Shown here: in pieces, positions 15,810-23,953 of the stretch
Layout: the number at the start of each line of letters is the position of its first letter
Position numbering within the stretch: the first letter of the stretch is position 1
Source: Lachnoclostridium sp.
GTDB taxonomy: Bacteria > Bacillota_A > Clostridia > Lachnospirales > Lachnospiraceae
Assembly (NCBI GenBank): GCA_015057755.1
Contig: SVDR01000014.1
Location: 1 to 40,840 of the forward strand
Length of the DNA stretch: 40,840 bases
Reading direction: 5' to 3'
Position numbers and translations under genes: made by a program
Notes under the pieces: model-generated
What the model saw: only the letters and a program-made list of their open reading frames with translations
Told to the model about the DNA's origin: nothing
Database searches by the model: none

Positions 15810-16949
15810 ATGCTTTGTATCAAAAACGGTACTATCCACAATGCAATTTCCAAAGAAGCGTTCATCGCTGATATTATGATCGAAGACGGCAAGATCATTA
15901 AGATCGGCACAGGCTTAAACGCTGACGGTGCTGAGATCATCGATGCAACAGACCTTCACGTATACCCGGGCTTCGTAGAGGCTCACTGCCACATTGGTCT
16001 TGACGGCTACGGTATCGGCTACGAAGGTCACGACTACAACGAGATGAACGATCCGGTTGCTCCGCACCTTCGTGCGATCGATGCGATCAACCCGTTCGAC
16101 CCGTGCATGCGTATGGCTGCTGAAGCAGGTGTTACATCCTTCGCAACAGGCCCAGGTTCCGCTAACATTCTCGGCGGTACATTCGCAGCGATCAAACCGG
16201 TTGGCACATGCGCTGACGACATGATCGTAAAAAATGACGTTGCCATGAAGTGCGCATTCGGTGAAAACCCGAAACGCTGCTACCAGAGCAAAGGCATCTC
16301 CAGCCGTATGACATCTGCTGCAAACCTTCGCAACGCATTAAAGAAAGCTGCTCTCTACAAAGCAAAAGTAGAAGCTGCAGGTGATGACGTTTCCAAACTT
16401 CCGGCATACGATGAGAAGAGCGCTGCTCTTATCCCGGTATTAAATAAAGAGATGCCGTTAAAAGCACATGCTCATCAGGCAAACGATATCCTTTCCTTCG
16501 TTCGTATTGCAAAAGAGCTCGATGTTAAGATGACTCTTGAGCACGTAACAGAAGGCCACATGATCGTAAAAGAGCTCGTAAACGCAGGTTACCCGTTAGC
16601 AGTAGGTCCGACATTCGGCCATGCTTCCAAGTTCGAGCTTCAGAACAAGACATGGGAAACTCCGGGCATCCTTGCAAAAGCTGGCTGCCAGGTTTCCATC
16701 ATCACTGATGCTCCGGTAACTCCGCTCCACTATCTGCCGTTATGCGCAGGCCTCGCTGTGAAAGCTGGCATGGACGAGTTTGATGCTCTTCAGGCTATCA
16801 CAATCAACCCGGCTAAGCACATCGGTATCGCTGACAGAGTTGGTTCCCTTGAGGAAGGCAAAGACGCTGATATCGTTATCATGGCAGGTTCTCCGTTTGA
16901 CGTTGACAGCAAGATCAAGTGCGTACTCATCGACGGTAAAGCAATCTAG
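15810..16949 (+). CDS. Third metal-dependent amidohydrolase
   Basis: A 379-residue amidohydrolase of a branch different from the pair at 9.1-11.6 kb. Its metal site is His59/His61 (EAHCHIG), His220/His222 (KAHAHQAND), His245 (LEHVTEGH) and Asp300 (IITDAP). The segment TGPGSANILGGTFAAIKP (about 113-130) is characteristic of this branch. No obvious carboxylated lysine is visible in the usual spot. AGGAGG lies 9 bases before the ATG. Its codon choice looks narrow and its ribosome site is strong, suggesting high expression. It is co-transcribed with aroD and the dehydrogenase upstream and the M20 gene downstream, whose ribosome site overlaps this gene's stop codon. Substrate unknown. Confidence 0.85.
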   Translation: MLCIKNGTIHNAISKEAFIADIMIEDGKIIKIGTGLNADGAEIIDATDLHVYPGFVEAHCHIGLDGYGIGYEGHDYNEMNDPVAPHLRAIDAINPFDPCMRMAAEAGVTSFATGPGSANILGGTFAAIKPVGTCADDMIVKNDVAMKCAFGENPKRCYQSKGISSRMTSAANLRNALKKAALYKAKVEAAGDDVSKLPAYDEKSAALIPVLNKEMPLKAHAHQANDILSFVRIAKELDVKMTLEHVTEGHMIVKELVNAGYPLAVGPTFGHASKFELQNKTWETPGILAKAGCQVSIITDAPVTPLHYLPLCAGLAVKAGMDEFDALQAITINPAKHIGIADRVGSLEEGKDADIVIMAGSPFDVDSKIKCVLIDGKAI

Positions 16950-16960
16950 GAGGAATGATT

Positions 16961-18421
16961 ATGGCATTCACAAAAGAACAGGCATTAATGGCCATTGATC
17001 GTGAAAAAGAAGTACTTACAAACGCCAGTGACCGAGTATGGGACAATCCTGAGACAGCATTCCAGGAATTCAAATCCACTGAGATTTTATGTGAACTGCT
17101 TGAAAAAGAAGGCTTTGAAGTAGAAAAGAACCTTGCAAATATCGCAACTGCATTTTCCGGACGTTTTGGCTCCGGAAAACCGGTCATCGGTTTCCTCGGA
17201 GAGTTTGATGCTCTCTCCGGTTTAAGCCAGGAAGAAGGTATTTTTGAAAAGAAACCGATCATCGATGGTGCGCCGGGCCATGGCTGCGGTCACAACCTGT
17301 TAGGCGTCGGTTCCGTTGCCGCTGCACTTGCAGTCAAAGAATACCTTCAGGAAAACGGCAAAGAAGGTACTGTTATCTTCTACGGCTGCCCGGGTGAAGA
17401 AGGCGGTTCCGGTAAAGGCTTTATGGCAAGAGACGGTGTGTTTGATGAGTTAGATTTCGCAGTTTCCTGGCATCCGGCTGATCAGAATGCAGTTTCCGTC
17501 GGAAGTTCCACCGCAAACTACCAGATTTACTACCGTTTCTACGGTATTTCTTCTCACGCTGCTGCTTCTCCGGAAAAAGGAAGAAGTGCTCTTGACGCAG
17601 TTGAGCTTATGAACACAGGTGTTCAGTACTTAAGAGAGCATGTGATCCAGGAAGCAAGAATCCACTACGCGATCACAAACACAGGCGGATTCTCTCCGAA
17701 CGTTGTTCAGCCGTTCGCAGAGGTTCTTTACCTCATCCGCGCACCAAAGACAAGCCTGGTTCAGGAAATCTATGAGCGTATCAACGATATCGCAAGAGGC
17801 GCCGCTCTCATGACCGGAACAAGAATGGAAATGCAGTTCGTAAAAGCATGCTCCAACCTGATCGATAATACGGTTCTGGAGGAAGTAATGCAGAAAAACC
17901 TCGAAGCAATTGAGCTTGATCCATACACAGATGAAGAGATCGCATTTGCAAAACAGATGGCAGATACTTATGGCGGAAATAAGATCGATATGCAGGCAGT
18001 GTTAACACGCTATGAGAAATCCAACAAAGCACGTGTGGAAGAGATCCTCACTCCACATATCAACGATATCATCAGCACAGCAAAAATTCCGCTTATGGAC
18101 GTTGAAGTTGCAATGGCCGGCTCTACAGACGTAAGTGACGTAAGCTGGGTATGTCCGACTGTACAGGCTAACATCTGTACTCTGGCAGCAGGCACTCCGG
18201 GTCACTCCTGGCAGGAAGTTGCTCAGGGCAAATCCACAATGGCTCACAAAGGTATGTTATATGCAGGTAAGGTAATGGCTGCAACTGCAATTGATGTACT
18301 GGAAGATCCGGAAACACTTGCAAAAGCAAAAGAAGAGCTTGCAAAACGTGTTGGTCCGGAAGGCTACATCGCTCCGATCCCGCAGGGTATCAAACCGATG
18401 GCGATCAACCCGAAAAAATAA
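16961..18421 (+). CDS. M20 family aminoacylase/peptidase (AbgB-like)
   Basis: A 486-residue cytoplasmic metallohydrolase of the M20 family; relatives include p-aminobenzoyl-glutamate hydrolase subunit AbgB and other amide-bond aminoacylases. Zinc-site features are visible: Asp83 in EFDALSG, the GHGCGHNL motif (106-113), Glu146/147 in PGEEGGSG and His171 in SWHPADQN. The lid domain follows (ISSHAAASPEKGRSALDAVE). I choose the ATG at 16961 (8 bases after TAGGAGG); an in-frame ATG at 16955 would leave only 2 bases. The ribosome site overlaps the stop of the amidohydrolase, so the two are translationally coupled. Like its upstream neighbour it uses a narrow codon set. It is the last gene of the operon. 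Confidence 0.88.
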   Translation: MAFTKEQALMAIDREKEVLTNASDRVWDNPETAFQEFKSTEILCELLEKEGFEVEKNLANIATAFSGRFGSGKPVIGFLGEFDALSGLSQEEGIFEKKPIIDGAPGHGCGHNLLGVGSVAAALAVKEYLQENGKEGTVIFYGCPGEEGGSGKGFMARDGVFDELDFAVSWHPADQNAVSVGSSTANYQIYYRFYGISSHAAASPEKGRSALDAVELMNTGVQYLREHVIQEARIHYAITNTGGFSPNVVQPFAEVLYLIRAPKTSLVQEIYERINDIARGAALMTGTRMEMQFVKACSNLIDNTVLEEVMQKNLEAIELDPYTDEEIAFAKQMADTYGGNKIDMQAVLTRYEKSNKARVEEILTPHINDIISTAKIPLMDVEVAMAGSTDVSDVSWVCPTVQANICTLAAGTPGHSWQEVAQGKSTMAHKGMLYAGKVMAATAIDVLEDPETLAKAKEELAKRVGPEGYIAPIPQGIKPMAINPKK

Positions 18422-18432
18422 ATCATAGTAAC

Positions 18433-18480
18433 AAAAAAGCAACCGCAGCCCGGAACTCTCCGGATTGCGGTTGCTTTTTT
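18433..18480. terminator. Bidirectional terminator between the M20 gene and the cell-wall-binding gene
   Basis: A run of six A, a stem of GCAACCGCA with TGCGGTTGC plus an inner CCGG/CCGG pair, and six T. Genes converge on it from both sides. Confidence 0.95.
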
Positions 18481-18503
18481 ATCCAATTACTTTTCAATTA
18501 ATA

Positions 18504-19919
18504 TCACTCTTCAAATACCGGCTCGATCGGATCCTCAAATACTTTAGAACCAACTTCCTTGCCGTCTACGTGTGTCAGAATACCATTGGCATCCGTCTTG
18601 AACTTCGTACCATCGTCATCTTTTACTTCTTTATTTTTCTGAATACGGCCAGACTCATTTACCACATAAGTCTTCTTCTCACCGTCATCGTCCAGTGTGA
18701 TCGCAGCATATTTCATCCCGTCTTCTGCCTGCTGGCGTTTACCCATATAATAGAGGTAATTGTTCTTTACGCCTGTGTAGCCACGACCTGCATAGCTGCC
18801 TTCATTGAAGTAGAATGTGGACTCTGTTCCGTCTGCCTCCTCGATCGTCTCCTTGCCTGTGATCGCAAGCTTGGAATCCGGATCAAAATAATAGGAAGTA
18901 TATTCACCGGTCTTTGCGATCTGCACTTTGTGAAGTCCGCTTACCGGATTGCCCATCGCGTCAAACAGATAAGACTTTCCGTTGATGCGTTTAAAATCAT
19001 TGGTGGACGCGTTTCCATACTCCGGACCTGCCTCCGGTGTACCGTTGGCACTGAAATAATACCAAACCACATCATCACCGATCTCATTCTGGATCGCATC
19101 CGGCGGAACTAAAGACAGCCAGCCTTTCACAGTAGCACCAAGAGTTACATTGGCAATGCCGCTCTCTGCAAAATATCTCCAGCCTTCAATGGAATCACTA
19201 TCTGCTTTTTCTGCGTCGCCAGGCAGATATACCCAGCCGGTCATCATCCTGCCTTCTTCGTCGAAACAGTAATAGTCTCCGCTGATCTTTACAACTTTGT
19301 ATAAATCATCGCTTCCGCTACTCTCCGGACAGTACTTTTTACCGTTGCTGCCAAAATAGAACCAGTATTTGCCGTCCGCACTCTCCGGACCTGCATACTC
19401 AGTTTCCCACTCGAGATCATCTTCCTCCGGCTCTGCAAGATATTTCCATCCGGTCTTTACCGCACCGTCTTCGCCCAGATAGTAGAGACCGTCTTCTGTC
19501 CAGCCGGTCTGCATCGCACCTTCATCATCAAACAGGTAATTCTTACCGTCGATCTTCTTCCAGCCGTCTTTTGCCATCTTTCCGCTGCTTCCAAAGTAAA
19601 ACCATACGTCTTCCGCGTTGCTGTCATACTGCGGTTTTGTCTTCACCCACTGGTTGCTGACCATAATACCGTTGGAATCTACGTAATACTCGTCATCGAC
19701 CCATGTGCTGATCGCCATCTCACCTTTGTAATTTAAATATCTCCAAAGATTGTCCGCACCTTTTCTCCACTCGTCGCGAACTTTATTGCCCTTTGCGTCC
19801 AGGTATGTCCATGCATTGTTAGACATCGTCCAGCCTTCTGCTGCATACACGCTCATCGTAGCGGCACCGATTGTCAGCATCATGGCTAAGGTCAGCACTT
19901 TAAAACCTTTTTTCCTCAT
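18504..19919 (-). CDS. Secreted cell-wall-binding repeat protein
   Basis: A 471-residue exported protein. Residues 1-26 are a signal peptide (MRKKGFK, then LTLAMMLTIGAATMSVYA). The rest is made of roughly twenty aromatic-rich repeats of the choline/glucan-binding type, for example GWTEDGLYYLGEDGAVKTGW and YYVDSNGIMVSNQW, in which a Gly/Trp/Tyr framework recurs about every 20 residues. I see no catalytic domain, so it is probably a wall-attached binding or structural protein that sticks to teichoic-acid choline, peptidoglycan or glucans. The C-terminus is acidic. AAGGAG precedes the ATG at 19919. It stands alone with its own promoter and shares a terminator with the M20 operon. Confidence 0.85.
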   Translation of the reverse strand: MRKKGFKVLTLAMMLTIGAATMSVYAAEGWTMSNNAWTYLDAKGNKVRDEWRKGADNLWRYLNYKGEMAISTWVDDEYYVDSNGIMVSNQWVKTKPQYDSNAEDVWFYFGSSGKMAKDGWKKIDGKNYLFDDEGAMQTGWTEDGLYYLGEDGAVKTGWKYLAEPEEDDLEWETEYAGPESADGKYWFYFGSNGKKYCPESSGSDDLYKVVKISGDYYCFDEEGRMMTGWVYLPGDAEKADSDSIEGWRYFAESGIANVTLGATVKGWLSLVPPDAIQNEIGDDVVWYYFSANGTPEAGPEYGNASTNDFKRINGKSYLFDAMGNPVSGLHKVQIAKTGEYTSYYFDPDSKLAITGKETIEEADGTESTFYFNEGSYAGRGYTGVKNNYLYYMGKRQQAEDGMKYAAITLDDDGEKKTYVVNESGRIQKNKEVKDDDGTKFKTDANGILTHVDGKEVGSKVFEDPIEPVFEE

Positions 19920-19984
19920 CTATTTCATCTCCTTCGAACTGACGCGTCCACTGCGCCCATCATAGAATTCTACATCATGTGTAT

Positions 19985-20013
19985 ATTTTATCAGCATATA
20001 GTAAAATATTCAA
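19985..20013 (-). promoter_or_regulatory. Promoter of the cell-wall-binding protein gene
   Basis: On the minus strand TTGAAT (20008-20013), a 17-base spacer and TAAAAT (19985-19990), about 65 bases upstream of the start. Confidence 0.6.
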
Positions 20014-20078
20014 TATATAGAACCTTTCAATTCTCTTACGATTTCTGTAAATAAACTGTAAATATACCATTTCCCTAT

Positions 20079-20107
20079 TTGACAGCACTCCCTGAATCCC
20101 TTATAAT
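20079..20107 (+). promoter_or_regulatory. Promoter of the methyltransferase-trkAH operon
   Basis: A textbook promoter: TTGACA (20079-20084), a 17-base spacer and TATAAT (20102-20107), both boxes perfect. The leader of about 70 bases contains a small GGG/CCC hairpin, and the ribosome site is weak (AAAGAGATGG). Confidence 0.9.
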
Positions 20108-20182
20108 GGCATAGTAATATAAAATTTTAAATTGGGTAATTATGCCCGTTTTATTCTGTCAAGAAAGAGATGGTAAATAGAT

Positions 20183-21049
20183 ATGTGGATTGCAGACGGT
20201 TGGAAAGACTATGAAGTCATTGACTGTTCAAAAGGCGAGAAGCTGGAGCGTTGGGGAAATTATATTCTTCTTCGTCCGGATCCGCAGGTTATCTGGGACA
20301 CCGAGAAAAAAGTCCCGCAGTGGAGAAAACTAAACGGACACTACCACAGAAGTTCCAAAGGCGGCGGAGAATGGGAGTTCTTCAACCTTCCGGAACAGTG
20401 GAGCATCAACTACAAAGGGCTGACCTTCCAGTTAAAACCGTTCAGCTTCAAGCACACCGGTCTTTTCCCGGAGCAGGCTGCCAACTGGGACTGGTTCGGC
20501 GATAAGATCCGCAATGCAGGCAGACCGATCAAGGTTCTGAACCTCTTTGCGTACACCGGCGGCGCAACACTGGCAGCCGCAAAAGCAGGCGCTTCCGTCA
20601 CACATGTTGATGCCTCCAAAGGCATGGTTGCATGGGCGAAGGAAAATGCGAAATCCAGTGGTCTTGAGGAAGCTCCAATCCGCTGGATCGTGGATGACTG
20701 TGTAAAATTTGTTGAGCGTGAGATCCGCCGCGGCAACCATTACGATGCGATCATCATGGACCCGCCGTCCTACGGACGCGGACCGAAAGGCGAGATCTGG
20801 AAGATCGAGGACGCAATCTATCCGTTAGTTAAACTCTGCGGACAGCTGCTCTCCGATGACCCGTTATTTTTCCTGATCAACTCCTATACAACCGGTCTGG
20901 CTCCGTCTGTTCTGACCTATATGCTCGGCACAGTGGTACAGCCTAAGTTCGGCGGCATTGTCAGATCCGATGAGATCGGTCTTCCGGTTTCCCACACAGG
21001 ACTGGTGCTCCCGTGCGGTGCTTCCGGACGCTGGGAATCTGATAAATAA
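20183..21049 (+). CDS. Class I SAM-dependent methyltransferase, RlmI-like without PUA domain
   Basis: A 288-residue Rossmann-fold methyltransferase related to 23S rRNA cytosine-C5 methyltransferases of the RlmI/RlmK type. The SAM-binding motif NLFAYTGGATLAA (about 119-131) is followed by an acidic residue in THVDASKG, VDDC, and the catalytic DPPSYGRG motif (about 193-200). The N-terminal ~110 residues are a domain specific to this subgroup, and there is no N-terminal PUA RNA-binding domain as in E. coli RlmI. rRNA is the likely target, but DNA, tRNA or protein cannot be excluded. It is the first gene of an operon with trkA (24-base gap). Confidence 0.82.
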   Translation: MWIADGWKDYEVIDCSKGEKLERWGNYILLRPDPQVIWDTEKKVPQWRKLNGHYHRSSKGGGEWEFFNLPEQWSINYKGLTFQLKPFSFKHTGLFPEQAANWDWFGDKIRNAGRPIKVLNLFAYTGGATLAAAKAGASVTHVDASKGMVAWAKENAKSSGLEEAPIRWIVDDCVKFVEREIRRGNHYDAIIMDPPSYGRGPKGEIWKIEDAIYPLVKLCGQLLSDDPLFFLINSYTTGLAPSVLTYMLGTVVQPKFGGIVRSDEIGLPVSHTGLVLPCGASGRWESDK

Positions 21050-21073
21050 AGCATACAGAAAAGGATCATTGTT

Positions 21074-22429
21074 ATGAATATTATTATTGTCGGCTGCGGA
21101 AAAGTCGGTATCAGTCTTGCTGAACGTCTGAGTGTCGAAGGCCATGATCTGGTCATGGTGGATATTTCCGCAAAAAAAGTTGAAGAAGCCTCCAATCGTT
21201 TTGATATCATGGGTATCGTTGGAAATGGTGCCTCCTTTACCGTCCAGCAGGAAGCCGGTGTGGAAAAGGCAGATCTCTTCATTGCAGTCACACAGGCGGA
21301 CGAGCTGAATCTTCTCTGCTGCCTGATGGCGAAAAAGAGCGGCTGTGCTACGATCGCCCGCGTCAGAAATCCAATGTACAGCCAGGAGATCGGATTTATC
21401 CGTGAGCAGCTTGGTATTTCCATGATCATTAACCCGGAACTGACAGCAGCGCGAGAGATAGCGAAACTGTTAAAGTTCCCGTCTGCCATCAAGATCGATA
21501 CTTTCGCAAAAGGACGTGTCGAACTTCTTCGTTTCCGTTTAAAACCGGGGATTGGTTTCGGCGGCAAGACGATCATGGAGGTTATGGCACGCTTAAAAAC
21601 AGATGTCCTGATCTGTGCTGTTGAGCGTGATAATGAGGTCATCATTCCGAACGGAAGCTTTGTTCTGGAAGACAGCGACACACTTTCCATCGTAGGACCG
21701 TTAGAAGCAACTGCTGAGTTCTTTGAAAAGATTGGTGTGCGCTCTAAAAAAGTAAAGAATTCCCTGATCATCGGCGGCGGAACGATCGCCCATTATCTGA
21801 CCAAGGACCTGTTAAAAGTTGGCTACCGTGTCCGTATTATTGAGCGTGACCGTGCCCGCTGTGATTATCTGAACGAAGTAGTTCCGGGCGCTGATATCAT
21901 CAACGGTGACGGAAGTGATGAAGGACTTCTTCTGGAAGAGGGACTCACTTACGCAGATTCTGTGGTTTCCCTTACCGGTCTTGATGAGGAGAATATCTTC
22001 CTCTCCCTGTTTGCAAAAAAGCATTCCAATGCAAAGCTGATCGCGAAGGTAAATAAGATCGCTTTTAACGATGTTGTAGACAGCCTGGATATCGACAGTG
22101 TTATTTATCCGAAGTATCTGACAGCCGATTATATCGTACAGTATGTACGTGCCCGCCAGAATTCCATCGGAAGTAATGTCGAGACTCTTTACCAGCTGTT
22201 TGACGGTCGTGCAGAAGCTCTGGAATTTTCTATTAAGGAAGCTTCTGAGGTTACAAATGTACCGTTGATGAATTTGAATTTAAAACCGAATCTTCTGATC
22301 TGTGCAATTAATCGCCACGGTAAGATCTTAACTCCGCGCGGTCAGAATATGATCAAAGTCGGAGATACCGTAATCGTTGTTACTACCAACCGTGGACTCG
22401 ACGATATTCGCGATATCTTAAAAGACTAA
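21074..22429 (+). CDS. trkA: Trk potassium uptake regulatory subunit TrkA
   Basis: This peripheral cytoplasmic subunit binds NAD(H) or ATP and gates TrkH. The 451-residue protein has the full duplicated form: Rossmann domain 1 with IIVGCGKVGISLAERL (residues 3-18) and an acidic VMVDISAKK, a TrkA-C domain to about 220, then a second Rossmann domain beginning NSLIIGGGTIAHYLTKDL (about 224) and a second TrkA-C domain. The second glycine motif is GGGTIA, still consistent with nucleotide binding. The channel gene trkH begins 12 bases after its stop, so the two are made together. Length is normal for a two-repeat TrkA. Confidence 0.95.
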   Translation: MNIIIVGCGKVGISLAERLSVEGHDLVMVDISAKKVEEASNRFDIMGIVGNGASFTVQQEAGVEKADLFIAVTQADELNLLCCLMAKKSGCATIARVRNPMYSQEIGFIREQLGISMIINPELTAAREIAKLLKFPSAIKIDTFAKGRVELLRFRLKPGIGFGGKTIMEVMARLKTDVLICAVERDNEVIIPNGSFVLEDSDTLSIVGPLEATAEFFEKIGVRSKKVKNSLIIGGGTIAHYLTKDLLKVGYRVRIIERDRARCDYLNEVVPGADIINGDGSDEGLLLEEGLTYADSVVSLTGLDEENIFLSLFAKKHSNAKLIAKVNKIAFNDVVDSLDIDSVIYPKYLTADYIVQYVRARQNSIGSNVETLYQLFDGRAEALEFSIKEASEVTNVPLMNLNLKPNLLICAINRHGKILTPRGQNMIKVGDTVIVVTTNRGLDDIRDILKD

Positions 22430-22441
22430 AGAGGTGTTTCC

Positions 22442-23884
22442 ATGAATTATTCCATGATTACTTACATCGTTGGCTGGATTCTTGGAATCGAGGCAGCCTT
22501 AATGATCCCTTCCGTGATTGTTTCCGCGATCTACCGAGAGGCCAGCGGATGGGCACTGGCAGGAACCATCGCTCTTTGTCTGGTTCTTTGCATTCCTCTT
22601 ATTCGCAAACAGCCGAAAGACAAAGTCCTCTATGCCAGAGAAGCCGCTGTTATTGTTGCACTGAGCTGGATCATTATGAGTTTTATGGGTGCTCTCCCGT
22701 TTTATTTTAGCGGAGAGATCCCACACCTGATCGATGCTTTTTTTGAGACAGTATCCGGATTTACAACAACCGGTGCCAGCATTCTTTCCAATCCGGCAGG
22801 AATGTCCAAGGGCCTGATGTTCTGGCGCTGCTTTACCCACTGGGTCGGCGGTATGGGTGTACTGGTATTCCTGTTATGCCTGCTCCCACTGACCGGCGGC
22901 GGTTATCACATGAACCTGATGAAAGCAGAAAGCCCGGGACCGTCTGTCAGCAAACTGGTTCCGAAAGTACAGTCCACAGCCAAAATGCTTTACGGTTTGT
23001 ATTTTGCGCTCTCTCTGCTGGAGCTGATTTTCCTGCTTCTCGGAGGAATGCCTTTGTATGATGCGCTTTGTTCCACTTTTGGTACAGCCGGTACCGGTGG
23101 TTTCGGAATTAAGAATGACAGCTTTACCAGTTATTCTCCGTACCTTCAGTCAGTTGTAACAGTATTTATGATTCTTTTCGGTATTAACTTCAACGTATAT
23201 TTCCTTCTTTATATGAAGAAACCGAAAGAAGCTCTAAAATGCGAAGAGGCCAGATGGTATCTCGGAATTATCGCAGTATCCACGCTGATCATTACCTTCT
23301 ATATCCGAGACTTTTATCCAAGCATCCGGGAGGCCTTCCACCATGCTGCATTCCAGGTTGGCTCGATCATCACGACAACCGGTTTTGCAACGGCCGACTT
23401 TGACCTGTGGCACACGGTACCAAAGACCATCCTTGTTTCGCTGATGTTCTGCGGCGCCTGCGCGGGAAGTACCGGCGGCGGTATCAAGGTATCCCGAATT
23501 GTTCTGCTGATCCGTACGGTTGGAAGGGAATTATCCTTAAACATCCGTCCGAACCGCGTGAAAAAAGTGTATTTCGAGGAACGCCCGGTTGATTTCGATA
23601 TCCTCCGCTCTGTCTGCGTTTTCCTCGCAACCTACGCTCTGATTTTCGGCGCTTCTCTCTTACTGATCAGCGTCGATAATTTCAGCACAACCACCAACTT
23701 TACTGCGGTTGCTGCTACTTTAAACAACATCGGTCCTGGTCTGGAAATGGTTGGTCCGACACAGAACTTCAGTATTTATTCCGATTTTTCAAAGATTGTC
23801 CTGATCTTTGATATGCTGGCAGGCCGTCTGGAGCTGTATCCGATGCTCCTTCTGTTCTGCAGAGATACCTGGAGAAAGTTCTAA
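22442..23884 (+). CDS. trkH: Trk potassium uptake channel TrkH
   Basis: A 480-residue integral membrane potassium transporter with four pore-loop repeats typical of the SKT superfamily. The selectivity-filter glycines appear in segments such as TVSGFTTTGAS (about 99-109), TFGTAGTGGFG, GSIITTTGFATADF and LNNIGPGLEM, in line with the four repeats. It imports K+ and works with TrkA, encoded just upstream. GAGGTG precedes the ATG. A strong terminator follows the stop. Confidence 0.95.
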   Translation: MNYSMITYIVGWILGIEAALMIPSVIVSAIYREASGWALAGTIALCLVLCIPLIRKQPKDKVLYAREAAVIVALSWIIMSFMGALPFYFSGEIPHLIDAFFETVSGFTTTGASILSNPAGMSKGLMFWRCFTHWVGGMGVLVFLLCLLPLTGGGYHMNLMKAESPGPSVSKLVPKVQSTAKMLYGLYFALSLLELIFLLLGGMPLYDALCSTFGTAGTGGFGIKNDSFTSYSPYLQSVVTVFMILFGINFNVYFLLYMKKPKEALKCEEARWYLGIIAVSTLIITFYIRDFYPSIREAFHHAAFQVGSIITTTGFATADFDLWHTVPKTILVSLMFCGACAGSTGGGIKVSRIVLLIRTVGRELSLNIRPNRVKKVYFEERPVDFDILRSVCVFLATYALIFGASLLLISVDNFSTTTNFTAVAATLNNIGPGLEMVGPTQNFSIYSDFSKIVLIFDMLAGRLELYPMLLLFCRDTWRKF

Positions 23885-23898
23885 ATCCGATAAGAAAC

Positions 23899-23941
23899 AA
23901 AAAAGCCGAGAACCTGAAGTCATTCAAGTTCTCGGCTTTTC
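23899..23941. terminator. Bidirectional terminator between trkH and the transporter gene
   Basis: Six A, then a stem of AAGCCGAGAAC with GTTCTCGGCTT (one inner mismatch, plus TGAA/TTCA), then four T. Genes converge on it. Confidence 0.93.
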
Positions 23942-23953
23942 TTATCTCTTTCT

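Noticed and set aside
18465..19112. 215-codon plus-strand ORF opposite the cell-wall-binding gene
   Set aside because: It is the antisense of the repeat-coding region; the gene on the minus strand has a signal peptide, ribosome site, promoter and terminator.
20917..21771. 284-codon minus-strand ORF opposite the methyltransferase and trkA
   Set aside because: It crosses two well-supported genes on the other strand and has no ribosome site or domain.
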